This document shows positions 36,208-43,419 of a stretch of DNA of 64,000 nucleotides, one piece after another. A program made the position numbers and the translations under genes. Positions within the stretch are counted from its first letter, which is position 1; each line of letters opens with the position of its first letter. This DNA comes from Verrucomicrobiota bacterium. GTDB taxonomy: Bacteria; Verrucomicrobiota; Verrucomicrobiia; CAIQCK01. The stretch lies in assembly GCA_026397915.1 (NCBI GenBank), contig JAPLTX010000014.1, positions 243,209 to 307,208 on the forward strand. The letters are read 5' to 3'. A model generated the notes under the pieces. It worked only from the letters and a program-made list of their open reading frames with translations, made no database searches and had not been told where the DNA came from.

Positions 36208-37287
36208 CTAAAGCACCAGATACGCCCAGATCGTCGTGACAATCAGGGCTATGAGCGTGAACAGCCCGAAATACGTCGCGCGCCGCGCCCGGCGCCCGGC
36301 TTCCTGCGTGTTGTCGTAGAGCGGGATGAGGAACCACAGCAGCAGGCCCGCCGTGAACACGACAATGCCGAGGATCTCGCCGAGCGTGCCGGGGAACAAG
36401 TCACCAAAGATTTTCAGGACCTGAAACTGGCTCATGAAATACCACTCCGGATGAATGCCCAGCGGCGCGGGCTTGAGGGGGTCGGCTTGCGGGCCAAGGT
36501 CCCACGGGAACATGAACGCCAGCACGCTCAGGACGTTGAACGCCACGAGCCACATGGCGAAATCCTTCATCATGAAGTTCGGGAAGAACGACTCGCTCCT
36601 GCGCTGCGCTTCCGGCTTGGCCTCCTCCGACGGCGGCACGGCGTTGCCGTGTCGTTGCACCAGCCAGAGATGAAAACCAAGGATCGGCAGGAACACCGCC
36701 GGCAACACCACCACGTGCAGCGCGAAGAAGCGATGCACGGTGTATTCGCTCACGTCCGGCCCGCCGCGCACCAGATCGGCCAGTTTCGGCCCGATCATCG
36801 GCACCACGGAGAAAATCTCCATGCCGACCTTCGTTGCGAAATACGCCAGATCGTCCATCGGCAGCAAGTAGCCGCTGAAACCGAAGACCATCGCCATCCC
36901 CAACAACGCGACGCCGCTCCACCAGCCGAACTCGCGCGGCTTGCGGTAGGCCTTCATGAAGAAGACCGAGAACATGTGAACGAAGATGGCCACGATCATC
37001 AGGTTCGCGGCCCACGAGTGCACCGAGCGCACCAGCCAGCCGAAGTTCGTGTCGTAGGTGATCTGCCGCACCGAGTCATAGGCATCCGGCCCGGGGCGGT
37101 AGTAGAGCAGCAGCAGCACGCCTGTCGCGAACTGGATCAGGAAGAAGAACAGCGACAAGCCGCCCCAATAATACCAAAACGACTGCGAATGCACCGGCAC
37201 GGTCTTCTGCTTCGCGAACTGCACCAGTTCCTCCAGACCGAGCCGCTCGTCCGCCCACGCGTAAAACGATGAGAAAAGGGATTTCAT
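36208..37287 (-). CDS. Cytochrome b (full-length, bc1/b6f type)
   Basis: A 359-residue cytochrome b that carries both the N-terminal heme-binding half and the C-terminal domain. Heme-ligand helices are seen in VRSVHSWAANLMIVAIFVHM and YTVHRFFALHVVVLP, and the quinol-oxidation motif PEWY is in GIHPEWYFMSQF. An extra basic loop RHGNAVPPSEEAKPEAQRR separates the halves. With the Rieske protein next to it (ATGA overlap at 37284-37287) it forms the core of a quinol-oxidising complex. No cytochrome c1 or f gene follows; instead the bd-like/heme c gene does. Confidence 0.92.
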   Translation of the reverse strand: MKSLFSSFYAWADERLGLEELVQFAKQKTVPVHSQSFWYYWGGLSLFFFLIQFATGVLLLLYYRPGPDAYDSVRQITYDTNFGWLVRSVHSWAANLMIVAIFVHMFSVFFMKAYRKPREFGWWSGVALLGMAMVFGFSGYLLPMDDLAYFATKVGMEIFSVVPMIGPKLADLVRGGPDVSEYTVHRFFALHVVVLPAVFLPILGFHLWLVQRHGNAVPPSEEAKPEAQRRSESFFPNFMMKDFAMWLVAFNVLSVLAFMFPWDLGPQADPLKPAPLGIHPEWYFMSQFQVLKIFGDLFPGTLGEILGIVVFTAGLLLWFLIPLYDNTQEAGRRARRATYFGLFTLIALIVTTIWAYLVL

Positions 37288-37775
37288 GCGCGGTCCTGGC
37301 TCCTCGAGACAATCACAGCTGCATCGGTGACCTTCACCTCGTAGCGTTTCAGCGGCTTCGGCGGCGGTCCGCTGACGTTCGCGCCGGTCTTCGGATCATA
37401 AACGCCGCCGTGGCAGGCACAGTGAATCCGCTTCTTGTCTTCTTGATAGCGCACCGTGCAACCAAGGTGCGTGCAGACCGCCGTCAGCGCCGTCCACGTC
37501 CCGTCATCATGATGGATCAACAGGCTCGGCTTGGAGCCGAACTTGAACATCAGCGCGCTGCCGGGCGCGAGTTTCTGCGCGTCCTTCAGCGTCACCTCCG
37601 TCACTGCCGATTCCTTCGCCGCTTTCTCCACCGGCGACGCCACGTAGCGATAAACTGGATAGGCCAGTCCCGCCGCATAGACAACGCCGGCACTACCCAC
37701 TGCCACGCGCAAAAACGTCTGCCGCGAGACGCCGCCCGTGGACGGCGGGTTGTTCTTGTCCGTTACTTTGCTCAT
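37284..37775 (-). CDS. Rieske [2Fe-2S] protein
   Basis: A 163-residue Rieske iron-sulfur protein with one N-terminal membrane anchor (FLRVAVGSAGVVYAAGLAYP). The cluster motifs are CTHLGC (C101, H103, C106) and CACHGG (C119, C121, H122), the arrangement of bc1/b6f Rieske proteins including the disulfide cysteines. The sequence SRQTFLR at the N-terminus resembles a Tat motif with one arginine replaced by glutamine. The ATG at 37775 overlaps the upstream stop by one base (TGATG); a longer frame would lie inside the neighbouring gene. Confidence 0.94.
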   Translation of the reverse strand: MSKVTDKNNPPSTGGVSRQTFLRVAVGSAGVVYAAGLAYPVYRYVASPVEKAAKESAVTEVTLKDAQKLAPGSALMFKFGSKPSLLIHHDDGTWTALTAVCTHLGCTVRYQEDKKRIHCACHGGVYDPKTGANVSGPPPKPLKRYEVKVTDAAVIVSRSQDRA

Positions 37776-38899
37776 CAGATCACCTTCTCCGAAACCGGTT
37801 TTGCGCGCACCATCACTGACACCAGCCAGCCGACTGTCGCCAACCCGATGACAAACAGCACCAGAAACAAGCCAACCACAGGCCAGTTCGTCACGACTGC
37901 CCGGTGCCACACGTCGTAACCGTTGCTCAACAGCGTCAGATCGCGGATGCCGTCGCGGAACACCGTCAGCCCGAACGCCGCCAGCACGCCGAGCAACACG
38001 CATAACCAACCCACCGCAGCCGTCGTCGGTTTCTTGAAACCTGCCCACGCGCCCGCCAGCAATATCAATCCCGCCGCGCCGAACCACGCGAAACCCGCGC
38101 CGAGATAAAGCGGACTCGCCACCAAGCTCTCGCGAACCTTGTCCGGTTGATTGTGGAAGACGAAATGCGCCACGAGCACTTGGGCAACCATCGCCACCAG
38201 CGCCAGTTTCCCGCCAAGACCGGCGAGATAACTGCGCACCGGCATTTCGATCTGCTTCCGCCCGGCGAGCCACACCATCCACAACCCGGCGAACACCAAC
38301 CCGCCCGTCAGCATGAACAGCCAGCGTGGCATCAGCGTCGGGTCGTGCGGCGGCAGATGATTACCCATCGCCGACGCTGAATACATCGCCTGCCAAACCT
38401 CCGGGCGGATCATCAGTGTCATGGTCGTTGAAAGAATCATCGCGATCCCTCCAGCCAGCAGCCACGCCGACAGACCGAGCCACCAAGCCGACAGACCGCG
38501 CTCGATAGCCGCGTTGAAGCGGTAGAGCAGCCAGTAGCAGGCCATCAGCAGGAAGATCACCGAGATCCAATAGACGCCGATCAACACGCTGCTGGTGTAG
38601 AGCGCGCGACCGTAAAGCACCTGCGCGAACAACAGCGGCGGCACGCCGAGATTGATTACGTAGGTCATTACTATCGGCAGCCGGCGCGACAACGACAACG
38701 CCGTATTCAGGCGCAGGAGCGGCGCGCCGCCGCGCAGCGCGCCGAAAAAGCACAAACACGTCGCCACCAGCAGCCCGCCGAGCAACAGCTCGACGGCGCA
38801 AAAATGCAGCGCCAGCGTCACGATGTGCAGCAGCTTGAACAACCACACCGGCGCCGGCAGCGGTATGGGATCCACCGCGGGAAATGCGTTCATAATCAT
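37775..38899 (-). CDS. Polytopic membrane protein, divergent CydA-like paralogue
   Basis: A 374-residue membrane protein with about nine to ten helices. It is not recognised as a standard respiratory subunit, but the start (LLHIVTLALHFCAVELLLGG with H25 and H32) and the second helix (TYVINLGVPPLLFAQVLYG) follow the pattern of the four-helix core of cytochrome bd subunit I, without the helix-3 glutamates. It may therefore be the second, non-catalytic half of a bd-like heterodimer with the gene at 34771. It is first of the four oxidoreductase genes, 30 bases after the AraC/PocR regulator, with AAGG before the ATG. ATG at 38893 is an alternative start. Confidence 0.65.
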   Translation of the reverse strand: MIMNAFPAVDPIPLPAPVWLFKLLHIVTLALHFCAVELLLGGLLVATCLCFFGALRGGAPLLRLNTALSLSRRLPIVMTYVINLGVPPLLFAQVLYGRALYTSSVLIGVYWISVIFLLMACYWLLYRFNAAIERGLSAWWLGLSAWLLAGGIAMILSTTMTLMIRPEVWQAMYSASAMGNHLPPHDPTLMPRWLFMLTGGLVFAGLWMVWLAGRKQIEMPVRSYLAGLGGKLALVAMVAQVLVAHFVFHNQPDKVRESLVASPLYLGAGFAWFGAAGLILLAGAWAGFKKPTTAAVGWLCVLLGVLAAFGLTVFRDGIRDLTLLSNGYDVWHRAVVTNWPVVGLFLVLFVIGLATVGWLVSVMVRAKPVSEKVI

Positions 38900-38929
38900 G
38901 TGCCTTGTAGCCCGTCGCGACGCCCGTGG

Positions 38930-39901
38930 CTACGCTGACGTTGCGGTTTTTGCAGCCGGGATTGCGCCACCAAACTGGCGGCGATACTGCGTGGGCGTGC
39001 AGCCGACCTGCCGTCGAAAAACGCGGTTGAAGTGCGGCAGCGACTCGAAGCCCGCCTCGAAAGCCGCCTCGCAGATGCGCCGGTGCCGGTTTGGCAGCAG
39101 CGCCTTGGCCGCCTCGATGCGCCGGCGCAGCCGATACTGGGTCAGCGTCATGCCGGCCTCCCGCTTGAAAACCCGGCAGAGATGGAACGGACTCATCCCG
39201 ACCCGCTGACCCAACTCGCGCAGCGTGAGCGTCTCGCCCTGGATGCCGCCCAGTTCCCGGTCAATGCGTTGCAGCAACGGCGAGCGGCGCGTAGCCGACT
39301 CCAGCAACATCCGATTGCCGCACTCCGTCAGGTATTGCGCAAACGTCCGGGCCAACACCATTGCCGCGCGATATCGCTTCGCGTTCGCCACCGGCAGCGC
39401 GCGCAACGCCTGGTCGTGCTTGCGGAGCGCAGCCGGATTGCCACCGGGATTCCGCTCGCGCCAGCGGGCCGCCAGCCTCTGGTGATCGCCCGCCGTCGGC
39501 GCGCGCAGGCAGAACGGCCCGACGACCACGCTGCCGACGTGGCATTGCCCCATCAACACCGGCACCACCACCTCCGTCACCGCCGCGACGCAGCAGACAC
39601 AGATGACCGTCCCGTCGTTGAACGATGCGCGTTGCAGCAACCGGACTTTGCGCGGGCAGGAGATCGGGCGGATGTTGTTCGGCCCGGCGAGTCCGCAGAA
39701 CGGGCCGCTGACCCGCTCCATGTCGGCCATTCCCACCGCGTCCAAAAACCGCAGCCGCAACCCCGTCGCCGACTGGAAAGCCGCCTGATACTCGCGCGCG
39801 ACGGGCAATTGCATCACCTGCCGCCACGCGCCGAAGGCTTCGGCCTCGGTCGCGCGCGGCGACTTGAAGTGAGTTGTCACCGACAATGGCATCACGCTCA
39901 T
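38930..39901 (-). CDS. AraC-family regulator with PocR-type sensor domain
   Basis: A 323-residue transcription factor. The N-terminal 190 residues resemble the PocR ligand-binding domain, with its cysteine pattern (SGPFCGLAGPNNIRPISC and GTVICVCCVAAV), while residues about 215-310 are two helix-turn-helix motifs of the AraC type (LTLRELGQRVGMSPFHLCRV and ICEAAFEAGFESLPHFNRVF). PocR domains bind small hydroxylated compounds or may sense redox through the cysteines. The gene is transcribed in the same direction as, and 30 bases upstream of, the b/Rieske/bd-like cluster, so it is probably its regulator or part of the same transcript. Confidence 0.85.
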   Translation of the reverse strand: MSVMPLSVTTHFKSPRATEAEAFGAWRQVMQLPVAREYQAAFQSATGLRLRFLDAVGMADMERVSGPFCGLAGPNNIRPISCPRKVRLLQRASFNDGTVICVCCVAAVTEVVVPVLMGQCHVGSVVVGPFCLRAPTAGDHQRLAARWRERNPGGNPAALRKHDQALRALPVANAKRYRAAMVLARTFAQYLTECGNRMLLESATRRSPLLQRIDRELGGIQGETLTLRELGQRVGMSPFHLCRVFKREAGMTLTQYRLRRRIEAAKALLPNRHRRICEAAFEAGFESLPHFNRVFRRQVGCTPTQYRRQFGGAIPAAKTATSA

Positions 39902-40130
39902 GGTTCAGGGGAATTCAAATACTCAAACCGTCCACGATCTTAACGCCGGGGAGTTTTCAACAATCGCCACCCAAACGCAACCTGGAAAAGCAGGCTGAGT
40001 TGCTGAGGGGCATTTTTCGGCTTCGCTCCCCAGTGCGTGCCGAGACCAGGACGCCAGCCGAGCTGCCCTTTTCCTCAAAAAAGCCGCAACTTTCTTCGTC
40101 CTGAACTGTTGAAACATGCAGCGTAAGGGC

Positions 40131-40158
40131 TTTACGTTCTTGCGTTCTTGTGTATAAA
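40131..40158 (+). promoter_or_regulatory. Candidate sigma70 promoter for the DUF1549 gene
   Basis: TTTACG (40131-40136) and TATAAA (40153-40158) are 16 bases apart, in the 276-base divergent gap 39902-40177. The predicted message has a leader of only about 12 bases. Nothing else definite was seen in this gap. Confidence 0.45.
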
Positions 40159-40177
40159 CAGACCTGAGTAAAGCTGG

Positions 40178-41911
40178 ATGAAGACATTTCTAATTTCGGC
40201 GGTGGTCGTCTTGGCAGTTTGGGGTGGAACCACGGCGCCAAGCGCGAAGGCAAGTCCTTTTGAGAGCGACGCCGCTCTGCCACCGCAAAGCAAGATTGAT
40301 GAAGCGGTTTTCGCAAGACTGAAGAAGCTGGGCATCGAGCCGGCCAACATTTGCTCGGACGCCGTGTTTGTTCGGCGCGCTTTCCTCGATATCATCGGCA
40401 CGCTGCCCACCGCGACGGAAGCAAAGGAGTTTCTGGAGGACAAGGATCCGAAGAAACGCAGCGCGTTGATTGACCGGCTGCTGGAACGGCCGGAGTTCGC
40501 CGATTACTGGGCGATGAAGTGGGGCGATCTGCTGCGGATCAGGGCGGAATTTCCCATCAATCTCTGGCCCAACGCGGCGCAGGCGTATCATCGGTGGGTT
40601 TACGACTGTCTGCGGGAGAACATGCCGTATGACAAGTTCGTGCGCGAGATGCTCACGTCCAACGGCAGCAACTTCCGCGTCGGCCAGGTCAACTTCTACC
40701 GCGCCGTCCAGAGCAAGGACCAGGAAACCATCGCGAAGGCCGTTGCGCTGACGTTCATGGGCACGCGGGCGGAGAATTGGCCGAAGGAGCAACTGGCCGG
40801 CATGGCGCAGTTCTTCTCGAAGATCGCTTTCAAGCAGACCGGGGAGTGGAAAGAAGAGATCATCTTCTTCGATCCCGCCAAGACTGGCACGCTGGTGACC
40901 AACAACCTTGAGCAGGCCACTGCGGCGCCAGCGAAGCCTGTGGAGAAAAAGAAGAGCGAAAGCTCGAAGCCGGCCAAACTGGCGGCGACGTTCCCCGACG
41001 GAACCCCGGCAAAGATCGCCGAGGGCCGCGACCCGCGCGCCGTCTTCGCCGACTGGCTCATCTCGCCAAAGAACCCGTGGTTCGCGCGCAACATCGTCAA
41101 CCGCGTCTGGTCGTGGTTCCTGGAGCGCGGCATCATCCACGAGCCGGACGACATCCGGCCCGACAACAAGCCGGTAAACCCGGAACTGCTCGCGTATCTG
41201 GAGAAGGAACTCGTCGCGGGCAAATACGATATCAAGCACCTCTTCCGTCTGATCCTGAATTCGCAGACCTACCAACTCTCATCCGTGCCGAAGACCAAGT
41301 CGCCTGAAGCCGAGGCGAACTTCGCGAGCTACCCGCTGCGCCGGCTGGAGGCGGAGGTGTTGATTGATGCGCTGAACCAGATCACCGGCACGACGGAAAA
41401 GTATTCCAGCCCGGTTCCTGAGCCGTTCACGTTCATTCCGGAAGACCAGCGTTCGATCTCCCTGCCTGACTCCAGCATCACCAGTTCGTTCCTCGAAATG
41501 TTCGGACGCCCGTCGCGCGACACAGGACTGGAACTGGAGCGGAGCAGCAAGCCCACCACCGACCAGCGGCTGCACATGCTCAACTCCAGCCACATCCAGC
41601 GCAAAATCGAAAACAGCCCCAAGTTACAGGCACTGTTCTCGGCCGCTTCCGGTGCGGCCAGCAAACCTCCCAAGCCCAACAAGAATCGCAGGGGCGTCAA
41701 AACCCCTCCCCCCGTCAACACCGGTCCCACGAGCGAGCAGAAGAAGGCGGAGGTCATCAACCAGCTTTACCTCACCATCCTCTCCCGTTTCCCGGCCGAG
41801 CAGGAGATGAAGACCGTGGCGGAGTATATGCAGTCCGGTTCCAAACGCGAAGCGGCAGTGGATCTGGCGTGGGCGTTGTTCAACAGCTCGGAGTTTTTGT
41901 ATCGGCATTGA
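40178..41911 (+). CDS. DUF1549/DUF1553 domain protein
   Basis: A 577-residue secreted protein with a signal peptide (MKTFLISAVVVLAVWGGTTA). Residues about 35-230 match DUF1549 (FVRRAFLDIIGTLPTATEAK, LLERPEFADYWAMKWGDLLR) and residues about 285-575 match DUF1553 (NPWFARNIVNRVWSWFLERG, YDIKHLFRLILNSQTYQLSS). The family is abundant in Verrucomicrobiota and Planctomycetota and usually paired with DUF1501, as here. The CxxCHxHP motif that many members carry after TFxG is absent; the sequence reads TFMGTRAENWPKE near residue 194. Function is unknown; a role in handling substrate outside the cell is often proposed. Confidence 0.88.
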   Translation: MKTFLISAVVVLAVWGGTTAPSAKASPFESDAALPPQSKIDEAVFARLKKLGIEPANICSDAVFVRRAFLDIIGTLPTATEAKEFLEDKDPKKRSALIDRLLERPEFADYWAMKWGDLLRIRAEFPINLWPNAAQAYHRWVYDCLRENMPYDKFVREMLTSNGSNFRVGQVNFYRAVQSKDQETIAKAVALTFMGTRAENWPKEQLAGMAQFFSKIAFKQTGEWKEEIIFFDPAKTGTLVTNNLEQATAAPAKPVEKKKSESSKPAKLAATFPDGTPAKIAEGRDPRAVFADWLISPKNPWFARNIVNRVWSWFLERGIIHEPDDIRPDNKPVNPELLAYLEKELVAGKYDIKHLFRLILNSQTYQLSSVPKTKSPEAEANFASYPLRRLEAEVLIDALNQITGTTEKYSSPVPEPFTFIPEDQRSISLPDSSITSSFLEMFGRPSRDTGLELERSSKPTTDQRLHMLNSSHIQRKIENSPKLQALFSAASGAASKPPKPNKNRRGVKTPPPVNTGPTSEQKKAEVINQLYLTILSRFPAEQEMKTVAEYMQSGSKREAAVDLAWALFNSSEFLYRH

Positions 41912-41945
41912 AGCGATGGCAGTAACTGAAAAAGGAGTCGTAACC

Positions 41946-43328
41946 ATGAGCATCCAATACACTCAGAACAAAGTGGCGAGCGTGATCACAGACATGAATG
42001 GCGGGCGCATCAGCCGGCGCGAGATGTTGCGGCGGGGCTTGGCCGGCACGGCCGGGCTGTTGATGGCCGACTGCTGGTCGGTCCGCGCTTTCGGCGCCCC
42101 GTCACTGCCGAAATCCAAAACCGCGAAGGCCAAGTCCGTCATCCAGATCTGGATGTGGGGCGGCCCGTCGCACATGGACACGTTCGACCTGAAGCCCGAC
42201 GCCGGCCAGGACTACGCCGGCCCGCTCAAGCCGATCCCGACCAACGTGGACGGCATGCAGATTTGCGAGCTGCTGCCGCAACTGGCCAAACAAGCCGACA
42301 AGTATTCCATCATCCGCAGCATGACCCACGGCAACAGCGGCCACGAAACCGCCGCCTACATGGTCCAGACCGCGCGCAAGCCCGGCGACGGCCAGGTCTA
42401 TCCGTCGGTCGGCGCGGTCGTCTCTCTCTTCAAAGGCTACAGCGCCGGCTACAAGGGCCTCATCCCGCCCTACATTGTGATGACGCAGTTGCAGGGCCGC
42501 TTCTCGGAGGCAGGCTTCCTCGGCTCGCGCGCGAAACCGTTCGCCACGGGCGGCGATCCGTCGCAGAGCAAGTTCGTCGTCGAAGGCGTCGTCGCGCAGG
42601 GCATCAGCGAGGAGCGGCAGAAAGGACGCCGCGAGTTCCTCCAAAAGTTGAACTCGCTGGAGCAGGCCATGCCGGGCAATGAACGGCTGGCGGCTTCCGC
42701 GGCGGCTGAGAAACAAGCTTACGACCTGATTCTGGGCGACGCGGGCAAGGTGTTCGATCTCTCACAGGAAAAGGACGAGTTGCGCGACCGTTACGGCAAG
42801 ACCAAGTTCGGCCAAGCGTGCCTCGTCGCGCGCCGGCTCGTGGAGCGCGGCGTGCCCTACGTCACCATCAACTTCGAAGGCTGGGACACGCACAAGGGCA
42901 ACTTCCAAGCCATGCAGCGCAAGTTGCCGGAGTTGGACAAGGGCTTCGCGACGCTGTTGCAGGACCTCAGCGATCACGGCCTGCTCGACAGCACCATCGT
43001 CTGGTGGGGCGGCGAATTTGGCCGCACGCCGAAGATCGCGTGGGAAGCGCCGTGGAACGGCGGACGCCACCACTACGGCAAGGTCTTTTGCCACGTCGTT
43101 GCTGGCGGCGGATTCAAGGGCGGCCACGTCATCGGCTCGTCCACCGAGAAAGGCGAAGAGGTCAAGGAGCGGCCGGTGTATCCGGTGGATCTCATCGGCA
43201 GCATGTATGAGCTGCTCGGCATTGACGGGGCTGCGAAGCTGCCTCATCCGCAGGGCCTCGATGTGACCACGTTGCCCATCGGCTCTGCGGCCGATAAGAC
43301 AGGCGGACGGCTGACGGAAATCATGTAA
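41946..43328 (+). CDS. DUF1501 domain protein with Tat signal
   Basis: A 460-residue exported protein of the DUF1501 family (alkaline-phosphatase/sulfatase-like fold). A twin-arginine motif (ISRREMLRRGLAGTAGLLM) starts at about residue 24 of the mature frame. Family segments are MWGGPSHMDTFDLKP, HGNSGHETAAYM and WGGEFGRTPK. The ATG at 41946 is chosen because AGGAG lies 8-12 bases upstream; an in-frame ATG at 41916 has none. It follows the DUF1549/1553 gene after 34 bases. Such pairs are thought to work together on an unknown substrate. Confidence 0.9.
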   Translation: MSIQYTQNKVASVITDMNGGRISRREMLRRGLAGTAGLLMADCWSVRAFGAPSLPKSKTAKAKSVIQIWMWGGPSHMDTFDLKPDAGQDYAGPLKPIPTNVDGMQICELLPQLAKQADKYSIIRSMTHGNSGHETAAYMVQTARKPGDGQVYPSVGAVVSLFKGYSAGYKGLIPPYIVMTQLQGRFSEAGFLGSRAKPFATGGDPSQSKFVVEGVVAQGISEERQKGRREFLQKLNSLEQAMPGNERLAASAAAEKQAYDLILGDAGKVFDLSQEKDELRDRYGKTKFGQACLVARRLVERGVPYVTINFEGWDTHKGNFQAMQRKLPELDKGFATLLQDLSDHGLLDSTIVWWGGEFGRTPKIAWEAPWNGGRHHYGKVFCHVVAGGGFKGGHVIGSSTEKGEEVKERPVYPVDLIGSMYELLGIDGAAKLPHPQGLDVTTLPIGSAADKTGGRLTEIM

Positions 43329-43337
43329 GTATCGTTG

Positions 43338-43357
43338 GCCGGACACTCCTGTCTGGC
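43338..43357. repeat. Palindromic element, copy 1
   Basis: GCCGGACA (43338-43345), loop CTCC and TGTCTGGC (43350-43357): an 8-base stem with one G-T pair. It is an inverted copy of the element at 43374-43403 (19 of 22 bases alike over the core). It is followed by TTT and could act as a terminator for the DUF1501 gene. Confidence 0.6.
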
Positions 43358-43373
43358 TTTCAGGATGTTTGAG

Positions 43374-43403
43374 CGCAGGCCAGACAAGAGTGTCTGGCCT
43401 GCG
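43374..43403. repeat. Palindromic element, copy 2 (perfect 13-base stem)
   Basis: A 13-base stem (43374-43386 with 43391-43403) around the loop AGAG, core AGGCCAGACA/TGTCTGGCCT. It lies 17 bases upstream of the next start codon and 9 bases before its GGAG ribosome-binding site. Confidence 0.72.
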
Positions 43404-43419
43404 AGTCTATGGAGTGTTT

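Noticed and set aside
35896..37272. Antisense frame opposite cytochrome b and the bd-like gene
   Set aside because: Highly charged low-complexity translation across two genuine genes on the other strand.
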